A stretch of DNA of 64,000 nt from RGIG1995 sp045587445 (lineage in GTDB: Bacteria > Bacillota > Clostridia > Oscillospirales > CAG-272): positions 1-64,000 of the forward strand of contig JAZNCH010000069.1 of the NCBI GenBank assembly GCA_045587445.1, read 5' to 3'. The position numbers and the translations under genes are program-made. Of this stretch, positions 15,360 to 23,935 are shown piece by piece. Each line of letters starts with the position of its first letter. The first letter of the stretch is position 1. Under the pieces are notes generated by a model that was not told the DNA's origin, did not search any database, and saw nothing but the letters and a program-made list of their open reading frames with translations.

Positions 15360-15386
15360 CAATGTGTAGGCGAGGCCTACACATTG
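15360..15386. terminator. Hairpin after the lipoprotein gene
   Basis: A perfect 12-bp stem (CAATGTGTAGGC / GCCTACACATTG) with a 3-base loop and modest T-richness downstream. It is probably the terminator. The remaining bases to 15487 show no gene. Confidence 0.65.
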
Positions 15387-15487
15387 TTGTTATATTATCA
15401 GAAAAAGCAGAGATTTGTCTTTTGGGGTAAATATTTTGTTTTTTCAAATAAACTATAAGTTTTTTGTACAAAAATAGATGAAAACTA

Positions 15488-15516
15488 TTGTAAATAATCA
15501 CGAATTATGTTATAAT
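15488..15516 (+). promoter_or_regulatory. Promoter of the antiporter gene
   Basis: TTGTAA (15488-15493), a 17-base spacer and a perfect TATAAT (15511-15516), leaving a leader of about 50 bases with no structure that I can name. Confidence 0.7.
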
Positions 15517-15575
15517 CTGTCCTTGTGTGTGAGTAGGCATACAAAATATAATACAGAAAAAGAGATGAATTTATT

Positions 15576-16868
15576 TTGGCAATTTTATTATCAGTTTCAA
15601 TAGCTCTTATAGCAGGGCTTCTTATGACGAGATTGTTTAAACCTTTAAAGCTTCCGTCGGTTACCGCATATCTTATAGCGGGTGTTCTTATAGGACCTTA
15701 TTGCTTGGGACAGCTTGGTATACACGGTTTGGGTTTTGATACTCACAGTGCAGTAGAGCAGTTGGCTCTTATATCGGAAGTGGCGCTTGGGTTTATAGCA
15801 TTTTCGATAGGAAATGAATTTAGGCTGTCAGAACTTAAGAAAACCGGAAAACAGGCATTGGTTGTCGGTATTGTTCAAGCTTTGATTGCAACCTTGTTTG
15901 TTGACCTTGCTTTGTTGGGTTTGCATTTACTTATGCCCGACAAACTTTCTGTTCCTCAGGTTATAACGTTAGGCGCAATTGCTACGGCGACAGCTCCTGC
16001 GGCAACATTAATGGTGGTTCGTCAGTACAAGGCAGACGGTCCATTGACTCGCTTGTTGCTTCCTATTGTTGCACTTGACGATGCTGTTGGTTTGACTGTG
16101 TTTGCAGTATCATTCGGAGTTGCAAAGACTATAATAAGCGGCTCGGTTGACCTTGTTTCCATAATTGTAAATCCTATTATTGAAATTACTTGCTCATTAA
16201 TATTAGGTGCGATTATGGGATGGGTATTGACACAACTTGAAAAGTTGTTTAATTCTAATACTAACCGTTTAAATCTTACTATAGGCATTGTTTTTCTCAC
16301 CGCATCTTTAGCTATGCTTGATTTCCACGTAGGAGCGGTACATATTCAGTTCTCTTCTTTGTTGGTGTGTATGATGCTGGGAACAGTATTTTGTAATATA
16401 TGTCCTCTTTCGGAAGACCTTATGGCCGCATCGGATAAATGGACGTCTCCTTTGTTTGCTTTGTTTTTCGTTGTATCGGGAGCCGAGCTTGAGCTTGGTG
16501 TGTTTGCCGATTGGGCAATAGTAGTTGTAGGCGTAGTTTACATAATTTTCAGATGCTTGGGTAAATATTACGGAACTTTTGTAAGTACAAAGGCAACCAA
16601 ATGCTCACCTGAGATTTGTAAATATTTAGGCATAACACTTTTCCCGCAAGCAGGGGTTGCGCTTGGTATGTGTGCTACCGCAATGGCTTTGGGGGAACAG
16701 GGAAATCTTATTAGAAATATAACACTTTTTGCGGTTCTTATTTATGAACTTATTGGGCCGTTGCTCACCAGAAAGGCACTTGAGGCAGCAGGCGAAATCA
16801 AGCCTATGGCAGATGAGGTTAAGCACAGAAGAATGCACAAGCTTAATGCTGCAAAAAACGGCAAATAA
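15576..16868 (+). CDS. CPA2-type cation:proton antiporter membrane protein
   Basis: A 430-residue Na+/H+ exchanger-domain protein with about 12 hydrophobic segments. Family traits are a paired-helix LIAGVLIGPYCLG near residue 35, the SEVALGFIAFSIGNEF segment near 70, and LPIVALDDAVGLTVFAVSFG near 165, which holds the conserved membrane Asp pair used for cation/proton exchange. The start is TTG (15576) and the ribosome binding site is weak (AGAGATGAA), so the exact start is less certain. There is no C-terminal RCK/TrkA domain; the end is short and basic. It probably helps Na+, K+ or pH homeostasis. The next gene follows after 27 bases. Confidence 0.82.
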   Translation: MAILLSVSIALIAGLLMTRLFKPLKLPSVTAYLIAGVLIGPYCLGQLGIHGLGFDTHSAVEQLALISEVALGFIAFSIGNEFRLSELKKTGKQALVVGIVQALIATLFVDLALLGLHLLMPDKLSVPQVITLGAIATATAPAATLMVVRQYKADGPLTRLLLPIVALDDAVGLTVFAVSFGVAKTIISGSVDLVSIIVNPIIEITCSLILGAIMGWVLTQLEKLFNSNTNRLNLTIGIVFLTASLAMLDFHVGAVHIQFSSLLVCMMLGTVFCNICPLSEDLMAASDKWTSPLFALFFVVSGAELELGVFADWAIVVVGVVYIIFRCLGKYYGTFVSTKATKCSPEICKYLGITLFPQAGVALGMCATAMALGEQGNLIRNITLFAVLIYELIGPLLTRKALEAAGEIKPMADEVKHRRMHKLNAAKNGK

Positions 16869-16895
16869 TTTAGTTGTTGGGGAGAGGGCATACCA

Positions 16896-17654
16896 ATGGC
16901 ATTGTTTGATGTAATGTCTAGACTTAAGGCTATTATCGGCGGAGATAATAACTCTCCTAAAGAAAGCTTTGCTAATATTCAGACTGAACATTTTGATTCG
17001 GGTCTAAAAATTGAGACAGATTTGGATTATAAGGATAGATGCGTGTTGGTTGGCGTTGTAAGAAATACGTATCAATTTGAGATTTTGCTCAGAGAAAAAT
17101 TTTACCATATTCCCATTTCACAAGTTAATGAATGTCAGATTCCCATAAAATATATAGCGATTTATCAGTCAAAACGATTTTTTGGAAAAAATGCAGGCAT
17201 AAGATATTTCGGCGAGGTTGAAAGCTGTTCGACAGTAAAACGTTGTGAAATTAGAGAAATACCCAAGGATAGCCAAGAAAAATATCTTTACTTCAAGATT
17301 AAAAGATGGCAAATGCTTGATAATACCATTGAGGCAAAAGATATGGAATTAACCGCCTTTTCAACCACTCTTTATCTTCTTAAGAAAAGTAATGATTCCT
17401 CGGAGCTTGTTTTAAGAAATAGAGAAGAGCACTTATTTTACAGAGAGTTGCTAAAGAAAGTAAAAATGTTGGTTAGGCTAAGAAAGCCTAACGGCGGAGA
17501 AATAGTTTACAAGGACTATACTGTTAAGCTGAGCGGAGGTATGATTTATTTGTACTTTGCCGATATATTGGAATATGCCATAGGTTACGATATTTTCCTT
17601 GAAAGACCGACTGATATTATAAGAGAAATTTTTGATTATTATCCTGAATTGTAA
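16896..17654 (+). CDS. Conserved-looking cytosolic protein, unknown
   Basis: A 252-residue soluble protein with no signal peptide or membrane segment. The ATG at 16896 has GGGGAGAGG upstream and lies 27 bases after the antiporter, so it is likely co-transcribed. The central part, about residues 80-150 (IPIKYIAIYQSKRFFG ... IRYFGEVESCSTVKRCEI ... YLYFKIKRWQML), looks like a beta-rich module seen beside nuclease-like domains in some Firmicutes proteins. I see no catalytic motif here and assign no function. Confidence 0.6.
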   Translation: MALFDVMSRLKAIIGGDNNSPKESFANIQTEHFDSGLKIETDLDYKDRCVLVGVVRNTYQFEILLREKFYHIPISQVNECQIPIKYIAIYQSKRFFGKNAGIRYFGEVESCSTVKRCEIREIPKDSQEKYLYFKIKRWQMLDNTIEAKDMELTAFSTTLYLLKKSNDSSELVLRNREEHLFYRELLKKVKMLVRLRKPNGGEIVYKDYTVKLSGGMIYLYFADILEYAIGYDIFLERPTDIIREIFDYYPEL

Positions 17655-17658
17655 AAGC

Positions 17659-17698
17659 AACACCGAGCGTTTTTGAAATGAAACTCTCGGTGTTTTTA
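17659..17698 (+). terminator. Terminator of the antiporter operon
   Basis: A 9-bp stem (AACACCGAG / CTCGGTGTT) with an 18-base loop and a T-rich tail. Confidence 0.75.
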
Positions 17699-17707
17699 TT
17701 TTGCGTA

Positions 17708-17736
17708 TTGATTTGAATAGTGAAATAGTGTATAAT
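17708..17736 (+). promoter_or_regulatory. Promoter with no evident full-length gene
   Basis: TTGATT (17708-17713), a 17-base spacer and a perfect TATAAT (17731-17736). Only very short ORFs follow: 10 codons from 17768 and 27 codons from 17778. Confidence 0.55.
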
Positions 17737-17777
17737 AACACTATAGCTTTATGTTAAGAGGTTTACTATGGAAATAT

Positions 17778-17861
17778 ATGAATTATTTATACATTGCTAA
17801 GAATCTCTCGCAAGAAAAAAATAATTCCGCAGCAAAAATGTTGAAATACTTAGGATTGTAA
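17778..17861 (+). CDS. Possible 27-codon ORF downstream of a promoter
   Basis: The frame starts ATG at 17778, about 16 bases after AAGAGG, and reads MNYLYIAKNLSQEKNNSAAK followed by MLKYLGL and a stop. An overlapping 10-codon ORF from 17768 is better spaced from the ribosome binding site. It could be a small protein, a leader, or the remnant of a longer gene. Nothing between 17862 and 17980 is recognisable. Confidence 0.25.
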   Translation: MNYLYIAKNLSQEKNNSAAKMLKYLGL

Positions 17862-17980
17862 AAAGGCTATACATTGTTATTGAATGTTAAGATTAACATA
17901 TTTAATGTTAATAAACTGATAAATTAACTATAAAATGATAAAAGAGTGCGATTATCTAATGAAAAAATCACAAAAATATG

Positions 17981-18009
17981 TTGACATTTGACCGATTTTT
18001 TTGTATTAT
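17981..18009 (+). promoter_or_regulatory. Promoter of the pyrophosphatase gene
   Basis: TTGACA (17981-17986), a 17-base spacer and TATTAT (18004-18009), about 30 bases before the start codon. Confidence 0.8.
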
Positions 18010-18040
18010 AATATTTACATAAATCTATATGGAGGTAAAT

Positions 18041-20143
18041 ATGGAGATTTTAGAAAACTTATTGCCGTTTATTACATTGGCAATTGCTTTAGCAGCTTTG
18101 CTTTTCGCATTGTTTACTGCAAAGAAGATAGTTAAGTTCCCGGAGGGAACAGACAAAATGAAAGAAATATCAAAATGGATAAGACAAGGTGCAAATGCAT
18201 ACCTGAAACGCCAATATAAAGTCGTTGGTATATTTTTTGTATGTATGTTTGTTGTACTTGTTGTAATGGCGGCATTGGGATTACTTACATGGTTTGTGCC
18301 TTTTGCGTTTGTAACAGGTGGATTCTTCTCAGCTCTTTCCGGTTTTGTTGGAATGAAGATTGCAACATTGTCAAACAGCAGAACGGCAAATGCTTGCAGA
18401 GAAAGTCTCAACAAAGGCTTGCGTGTGGCATTTTCAGCAGGTTCCGTTATGGGCTTTACAGTAGTAGGTCTGGGACTGCTTGATATATCGGTTTGGTTTA
18501 TTCTTCTCAAGTTCGTATTTAAGCTTGAGGCTTCTGATATAGCAAGCGCAATGCTGACGTTTGGTATGGGTGCATCTTCTATGGCTTTGTTTGCCAGAGT
18601 TGGCGGTGGTATCTTTACTAAAGCGGCAGACGTTGGTGCTGACCTTGTTGGTAAGGTAGAAGCAGGTATTCCTGAAGACGACCCCAGAAACCCTGCTGTT
18701 ATTTCGGATAATGTTGGTGATAACGTTGGTGACGTTGCAGGTATGGGTGCTGACCTTTATGAATCTTATGTTGGTTCTATTATATCTTCAATGGCTCTCG
18801 GTGTTACAGCATTTGGTTCTATAAAAGCTATGGCTCTTCCGTTAATTTTGGCAGGATTGGGTATTATTGCTTCGATTCTTGGTACATTTCTTGTCAGAAC
18901 AGGCGAAAATACAGAACAATCTGTGCTTTTGAAGGCACTTAGTCGTGGAACGAATTTTAGTGCGATTTTGATTGCCATTCTTGCAATTCCGGTTACATAT
19001 CTTATACTTGGCGCAGAAAACCTTAAATTCTGTGTTCCGATACTTGCAGGACTTTTGGCTGGTGTGCTTATTGGTAAGGCTACTGAATATTTTACATCAG
19101 ATACATATAAACCTACTAAAAAGTTGGCTGAGTCAAGTTCTACGGGTTCGGCTACAATAATTATTGAGGGCATAAGCCTTGGTATGCTTTCTACGGTTAT
19201 ACCGATTGTAATTATTGGAGTATGTATACTTGTTTCGTATTTTGTATGCGGTGGCGCAAAGCTTCCTGCTAACGGTCTTTACGGCATTGCTCTTGCGGCA
19301 GTAGGTATGCTTTCAACTCTTGGTATTACACTTGCTACAGATGCATACGGTCCCGTAGCAGATAATGCAGGTGGTATTGCACAGATGGCAGGTCTTGAAG
19401 AAGACGTTCGTAAAAAGACTGACGCTCTTGACTCTCTCGGTAATACAACAGCGGCAACAGGTAAAGGTTTTGCTATAGGTTCTGCAGCGTTGACAGCTTT
19501 GGCTCTCGTTGCTTCATATATTGATAAGATTAAAGAGGTTGCACTTAAAGCCGGAGAAGAAATTGTTTCAAACTTTGACATAATGGACCCCAGAGTATTG
19601 GTTGGTTTGTTTGTAGGCGCGTGCTTGCCTTTCTTGTTTGCGGCTTTGACTATGAGCTCTGTTGGTAAGGCTGCTCAGTCTGTAGTTATTGAAGTTCGCC
19701 GTCAGTTCAAGGAAATTAAAGGCCTTATGGACGGTAACGGAACACCCGACTATGAATCATGTGTAGACCTTTGTACACGTTCCAGTCTCAGAGAAATGAT
19801 TCTTCCTACCATTGTTGCGATAGTAGTTCCGTTGATTGTTGGTATAGTACTTGGTTATCAGGGCGTTGTAGGTATGCTTGCAGGAGCAACCGCAACAGGA
19901 TTTTTACTTGCGATATTTATGTCGAACTCCGGTGGTACTTGGGATAACGCTAAGAAGTATATTGAAAACGGCGGAGCAGGTGGCGGCAAGGGCAGTGACG
20001 AGCATAAAGCGGCTGTTGTTGGCGACACGGTAGGGGACCCATTCAAAGATACTTCCGGTCCTTCCATAAACATTCTTATTAAGCTTCTTTCAATGGTTTC
20101 CATTGTATTTGCAGCTTTGGTATTTAAGTTCCATATTCTTTAA
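18041..20143 (+). CDS. hppA: Membrane-bound ion-pumping pyrophosphatase
   Basis: A 700-residue membrane PPase with about 16 hydrophobic segments. It hydrolyses pyrophosphate and pumps H+ and/or Na+ across the cytoplasmic membrane. Diagnostic stretches are KAADVGADLVGKVEAGI and SDNVGDNVGDVAGMGADL (substrate and Mg binding), EVRRQFKE, SGGTWDNAKKYIE and GDTVGDPFKDTSGPS near the C-terminus. The sequence GNTTAATGKGF has Ala where K+-independent enzymes carry Lys, so this should be the K+-dependent subfamily, which includes Na+ pumps. The ATG at 18041 has GGAGG 6 bases upstream; the ATG at 18029 is part of that region and is rejected. PPi made by the AMP-forming synthetases in this window could be recycled by it. 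Confidence 0.95.
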   Translation: MEILENLLPFITLAIALAALLFALFTAKKIVKFPEGTDKMKEISKWIRQGANAYLKRQYKVVGIFFVCMFVVLVVMAALGLLTWFVPFAFVTGGFFSALSGFVGMKIATLSNSRTANACRESLNKGLRVAFSAGSVMGFTVVGLGLLDISVWFILLKFVFKLEASDIASAMLTFGMGASSMALFARVGGGIFTKAADVGADLVGKVEAGIPEDDPRNPAVISDNVGDNVGDVAGMGADLYESYVGSIISSMALGVTAFGSIKAMALPLILAGLGIIASILGTFLVRTGENTEQSVLLKALSRGTNFSAILIAILAIPVTYLILGAENLKFCVPILAGLLAGVLIGKATEYFTSDTYKPTKKLAESSSTGSATIIIEGISLGMLSTVIPIVIIGVCILVSYFVCGGAKLPANGLYGIALAAVGMLSTLGITLATDAYGPVADNAGGIAQMAGLEEDVRKKTDALDSLGNTTAATGKGFAIGSAALTALALVASYIDKIKEVALKAGEEIVSNFDIMDPRVLVGLFVGACLPFLFAALTMSSVGKAAQSVVIEVRRQFKEIKGLMDGNGTPDYESCVDLCTRSSLREMILPTIVAIVVPLIVGIVLGYQGVVGMLAGATATGFLLAIFMSNSGGTWDNAKKYIENGGAGGGKGSDEHKAAVVGDTVGDPFKDTSGPSINILIKLLSMVSIVFAALVFKFHIL

Positions 20144-20154
20144 TATATAAATAT

Positions 20155-20187
20155 AAAAAGCCTTCTTAACCAGAAGGCTTTTTTTCT
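20155..20187 (+). terminator. Terminator of hppA
   Basis: An 11-bp stem (AAAAAGCCTTC / GAAGGCTTTTT) with a 7-base loop and a long T-tract. Confidence 0.88.
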
Positions 20188-20189
20188 TT

Positions 20190-20571
20190 TTTAAAAATAA
20201 CAGGCAGTCAGGAGCTTCGCTCCTGAACCCTTGACAATAGGCCGCTTTTTGAAAAAAGCGCCTCTTGACTCCACCAAAAACTTTGAAAATGCGGTTTATT
20301 TTAAGGATTATTTTTTGTGCAAATAATAGTTGGTGGAACCGGAGAGGCAAGTTCTTTGCCAAGCTTTCTGCGAAAGAAAGCGGCGAAAAAAAGTCTGTAC
20401 CAACAATGTTGAGTGGTACAGACCAAGAAATTCGAGGTTTCTTTGCCTATTTTCTTTTTATAAATAATGACGGGAGGGGAGGCCCCTCCTTTACAAATAT
20501 CTAATAATATCTGCACAAACCAGAGTTTTGAGGTTTCTTTGCCTACTTTCTTTCCTTAAAAGAAAGTAGGT
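20190..20571. repeat. Mosaic interspersed repeat region
   Basis: No gene is visible. Small inverted repeats include TCAGGAGCTTCGCTCCTGA at 20208-20226, a GCCGCTTTTTGAAAAAAGCG hairpin near 20240, GCTTTCTGCGAAAGAAAGC near 20363 and a CTACTTTCTTTCC / AAGAAAGTAG hairpin at 20542-20570. The last, with the preceding GGTTTCTTTGC, is an inverted copy of the module at 906-945. A GGGAGGGGAGGCCCCTCC block at about 20470 matches one at about 38050. This is a patchwork of the same short modules seen in other gaps. Confidence 0.55.
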
Positions 20572-21918
20572 TTATTTTTCTTTTGATTCAAAACCGTCGG
20601 TGCTTTCTTTCATAAACATAATTTTTACCGTCATAAGAAGAAGCTTTAAATCAAGTAGAAGAGAGTAATTTTGAATATACATAAGGTCAAGCTGGAGTTT
20701 GTCATATGGAGGGGTATTATATTTGCCGTAAAGCTGTGCGTATCCTGTTAAACCGCCCCTTACTTTAAGTCTGTATTGGAATTCGGGAACTTCTTTTGTG
20801 TATGCTTCAACGTGTTCTATTCTTTCGGGACGAGGGCCTACAAGGCTCATATTACCCACAAGAATATCGAAAAGCTGAGGGAGCTCATCAAGTCTTGAAG
20901 CGCGAAGAATTTTTCCTATAGGGGTAATTCTCGGGTCGTTATCTATAGCGGGAAGTGGAGTGCCGTCTTTTTCGGCATTGACTATCATAGTTCTGAATTT
21001 GTGGATTTCAAATACCTTACCGTTAATCGTTGCTCTTTTTTGCCTAAAGAATATCGGACCACCGTCACAAAGCTTAATTGCGAGTGCTGATATAATCATA
21101 AACGGTGAAGCAAGAATGAGCATTAGTAACGATATTACAATATCCATAGTGCGTTTAACAAAGCGTTGCTCGACTGTCATACCGTTATTTCTATAGAGTA
21201 GCAAAGGAGTATCGAAAAGGTGTATACATTCAGCTCCTCTTACCAATACGTCGGAGATTTTTGTGGTTGCGTATGCTCTTATATCATTTTCAAAACATAT
21301 CTTCAAAAGCTTGTTACGCATTTCAGCGTGTATGTCATAGAGTATAACACCTTCGGCGTTTTTCATTGATTCATCAAGTTTTTCCAGTCCTTCTGAAACA
21401 TTAATTACCTGTTTTAAGGAAAATTTATCTTTTCTTAATTTGAGTTTTTCAATAAAAGTGTCGGGAGAATATTCATCGTATATAATTAAGGTTTTCTTAG
21501 CTGTGAATACTTTTCCGAATATATAGTCTGCCACGATGGTAAAAACAAATGATATTGCAATGCTTAACACGGTCAAAATAAGCAGAGGAACTACCGTAAC
21601 AAATCCTGCCGAAAGCAATACGATTATTAAATATGAAAAGAATACTGTGAATAAAATTGCAAGGCACTGCGATATGATAATATTCGATTTGCGATATCTA
21701 CCGTATTTAATTCCGTCAAAGGAGTGAAGAAACGTAAGTAGGAGAAGTGCGTACAGAGTGTAAACAAACCAGTTTCCCCTTTCGACGAATGGGAGAACTA
21801 TATTATCGTTGTAATGGTTTAGCCAAATATAAGCAAATACCAGCGTTTGGCTTAATACTAAAATACCGGTCAGAAAAAGTCTGAAAAGCCTTTTGAATTG
21901 TTCTTTGTTCCTTCTCAT
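20572..21918 (-). CDS. Polyprenyl glycosylphosphotransferase (initiating sugar transferase)
   Basis: A 448-residue membrane enzyme of the WbaP/EpsL-like bacterial sugar transferase family. Residues 1-135 contain about four to five membrane segments. A central Rossmann-like segment (KKTLIIYDEYSPDTF) comes next. Residues 250-448 are the catalytic domain: FVKRTMDIVISLLMLILASP, KFRTM near 320, SRLDELPQLFDILVGNMS and LVGPRPERIE, then GLTGYAQLYG. It transfers a sugar phosphate to undecaprenyl phosphate, the first step of surface polysaccharide or glycoprotein glycan assembly. The ATG has GGAGAT upstream. The gene just upstream on the same strand is a decayed WecG/TagA glycosyltransferase, so this is a leftover of a larger glycan locus. 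Confidence 0.9.
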   Translation of the reverse strand: MRRNKEQFKRLFRLFLTGILVLSQTLVFAYIWLNHYNDNIVLPFVERGNWFVYTLYALLLLTFLHSFDGIKYGRYRKSNIIISQCLAILFTVFFSYLIIVLLSAGFVTVVPLLILTVLSIAISFVFTIVADYIFGKVFTAKKTLIIYDEYSPDTFIEKLKLRKDKFSLKQVINVSEGLEKLDESMKNAEGVILYDIHAEMRNKLLKICFENDIRAYATTKISDVLVRGAECIHLFDTPLLLYRNNGMTVEQRFVKRTMDIVISLLMLILASPFMIISALAIKLCDGGPIFFRQKRATINGKVFEIHKFRTMIVNAEKDGTPLPAIDNDPRITPIGKILRASRLDELPQLFDILVGNMSLVGPRPERIEHVEAYTKEVPEFQYRLKVRGGLTGYAQLYGKYNTPPYDKLQLDLMYIQNYSLLLDLKLLLMTVKIMFMKESTDGFESKEK

Positions 21919-21922
21919 TTTT

Positions 21923-22126
21923 TTATCTCCATATTACAAGATTTGTGTTTGTTTTTTTGATTTTAAATAAGAATTTTATATTGTTGTGGTAAAATCCTTT
22001 TAATTTTTTGGGTTCCTTTGCTATTCTGTAAAGCCATTCTAAGTTGTGCTTTAGAAAGAATTCGGGAGCACGGGATTTGCTGCCGTGGATAACGTTAAAG
22101 CTGCCGCCATATATTTTTTCGAGATA
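21923..22126 (-). pseudogene. C-terminal remnant of a WecG/TagA/CpsF glycosyltransferase
   Basis: About 67 codons read LEKIYGGSFNVIHGSKSRAP, then EFFLKHNLEWLYRIAKEPKK, then LKGFYHNNIKFLF, ending in TAA at 21923-21925. The GG.F....G...RAP.......LEWLYR...EP.R pattern is the C-terminal signature of the WecG/TagA/CpsF family, whose members are about 240 residues. An in-frame stop lies just upstream (22127-22129) and no start or N-terminal domain is present. It ends 5 bases before the sugar transferase start. It is a truncated pseudogene. The rest of the gap to 22342 is A/T-rich with no gene. Confidence 0.8.
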
Positions 22127-22342
22127 TTATTTCAAATTAATTACTTCTGAATTTGCATACTACATATATATACCAATTATAACATATTTCGACTGTTCAG
22201 TCAATACAATAAATGTGAACACGTTTTTCTCATATAATATATACATAAATTTTTGCCTTGGGGGAGAAAAATAATCAATTTTTGTGCACAATAGTAGTGC
22301 TGTGAGTTTACATATTAAAAATAATTAATATAGGGGTAAAAT

Positions 22343-23614
22343 ATGGAGTCGTCAAAAAAGCAATATATGTGTATAGACCTAAAATCTTTTTTTGCTTCGG
22401 TGGAATGTGTTGAGCGTGGGCTTGACCCAATGACGACAAGGCTTATTGTGGCTGATCCCGAGAGAAATCAAACGACCGTTTGCCTTGCCGTTACCCCTGC
22501 TATGAAAAAGTTAGGGGTAAAGAACCGTTGCCGCGTATATGAAATTCCTATCCATATCGACTATATAAAAGCCCCCCCGCGTATGAAAAAGTATATTGAA
22601 TATTCTGCCGAAGTTTATGGAGTTTATCTAAAATATATCTCCAAAGACGATATTCACGTTTATTCAATAGATGAAGTGTTTATGGATATAACAAAATATT
22701 TGCCACTCTATAAAATGACTGCAAGAGAACTTGCAGAAACAATACGGCAAGACGTTTACAAAACAACAGGTATTCCCGCCGCCTGCGGTATAGGCACAAA
22801 TCTTTATCTTGCGAAAATTGCCCTTGATATAACAGCAAAGAAAAGTTCCGATTTTATGGGGATACTTGATGAGGAAACGTATAGAGAAACACTTTGGGAC
22901 CACCGTCCTATAACGGATTTTTGGCATATTGGCAAAGGAATATCAAATCGACTTGCGACATACGGCATATATACTATGAGGGACTTGGCTCATTATCCCG
23001 AAGAAACGCTTTACAAAAAACTTGGGGTTGATGCTGAAATATATATTGATCATGCGTGGGGGAGAGAGCCTACCACTATTGAGGATATAAAATCGTATAA
23101 AACAAAAAGTCATTCGTACAGTACGTCGCAGATATTACCTCGCGGGTATACTTTTAACGAGGGCTTAATTATTGCCAAAGAAATGGCGGAGCATCTTTGT
23201 ATGGAGCTTTTTGACAAGGACGTAGTTGCGAGGTCGTTGACGTTGACTGTGGTATATGATGGAAAAGAGCGTGAAGGTGGTGGTGGAACACACAAGTTCA
23301 GCAGTTCTACCAATACAATAAGCGATGTTATAAGTGGAATAGAAATGCTTTATTCGAAAGTTGCCGATAGAAAAAAGCTGATAAGAAAAATAAGCATTTG
23401 TTTCAACAACGTAGAAAAACAAACCTGTGAGCAGCTTGATTTTTTCTCGGATCCGGTTGCGAAACAAAAAGAAAACGCGCGAATGAAGGCGGTAAACAGC
23501 ATACGTCGAAAATACGGCAAAAATTCTCTTCTTAAGGGGAGAGACCTCGAGGAATGCGCTACCGAAAGAGAACGTAACAGACAGATAGGAGGACACAAAT
23601 CAGGTGAGAAGTGA
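22343..23614 (+). CDS. Y-family DNA polymerase (UmuC/UvrX-like)
   Basis: A 423-residue translesion polymerase. The catalytic carboxylates sit in YMCIDLKSFFASVE (residues 8-21) and YSIDEVFMDI near 110. The palm continues with GIPAACGIGTNLYLAKIALD, the helix-hairpin-helix thumb follows with FWHIGKGISNRLATYGI near 200, and then the little-finger domain. The C-terminus (FFSDPVAKQKENARM, IRRKYGKNSLLKG) matches the UmuC/UvrX-type branch rather than housekeeping DinB. The last 11 bases overlap the downstream YolD-like gene, a pairing common in Firmicutes. A full LexA operator is not visible upstream; only a half site (GAACACGT) lies near 22217. Confidence 0.9.
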   Translation: MESSKKQYMCIDLKSFFASVECVERGLDPMTTRLIVADPERNQTTVCLAVTPAMKKLGVKNRCRVYEIPIHIDYIKAPPRMKKYIEYSAEVYGVYLKYISKDDIHVYSIDEVFMDITKYLPLYKMTARELAETIRQDVYKTTGIPAACGIGTNLYLAKIALDITAKKSSDFMGILDEETYRETLWDHRPITDFWHIGKGISNRLATYGIYTMRDLAHYPEETLYKKLGVDAEIYIDHAWGREPTTIEDIKSYKTKSHSYSTSQILPRGYTFNEGLIIAKEMAEHLCMELFDKDVVARSLTLTVVYDGKEREGGGGTHKFSSSTNTISDVISGIEMLYSKVADRKKLIRKISICFNNVEKQTCEQLDFFSDPVAKQKENARMKAVNSIRRKYGKNSLLKGRDLEECATERERNRQIGGHKSGEK

Positions 23615-23906
23615 AAGAGCGAAAATATTTGCCCCATTCAGCCCCTTGAGAGGTCTTGACGAGGCATATAGAGCAAAAGAAAGGGTGGTTATACCCAAAG
23701 CGGAGCTTTTATGCGACAGAATAGATGAGATAAATATAAAACTGCAGTCCTTGCAGATAGGCAGTTTTATAAAAGTAACATACTACTCCGAGGGTGGATA
23801 TAAAACAAAAATGGGCAAAATAAAATCTATTCTGCCTAACAAAAATATGCTTGTTATAGATACGGAGATTAAATTTTCGGATATATACGATATAGAAATA
23901 TTATAG
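23604..23906 (+). CDS. YolD-like protein
   Basis: A 100-residue basic protein with the YolD pattern: an N-terminal KIFAPFSPLRGLDEAY segment, then a beta-rich VIPKAELLCDRIDEI...YYSEGGYKTKMGKIKSI core. It starts at GTG (23604), with AGGAGG 11 bases upstream inside the polymerase gene, and overlaps that gene by 11 bases. YolD-like proteins travel with UvrX/UmuC-type polymerases and are thought to assist or modulate them. The mechanism is not established. Confidence 0.78.
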   Translation: MRSERAKIFAPFSPLRGLDEAYRAKERVVIPKAELLCDRIDEINIKLQSLQIGSFIKVTYYSEGGYKTKMGKIKSILPNKNMLVIDTEIKFSDIYDIEIL

Positions 23907-23929
23907 GCGTGTGCGAAGCACACGCCTAT
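23903..23929. terminator. Bidirectional hairpin between convergent genes
   Basis: ATAGGCGTGTG / CACACGCCTAT, an 11-bp perfect stem with a 5-base loop between the YolD-like gene and hemW. It serves both directions. Confidence 0.8.
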
Positions 23930-23935
23930 AATATT

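Noticed and set aside
22210..22225. Possible LexA (SOS) box before the Y-family polymerase
   Set aside because: Only the GAAC half matches the Firmicutes GAACN4GTTC operator; the second half is TTTT.
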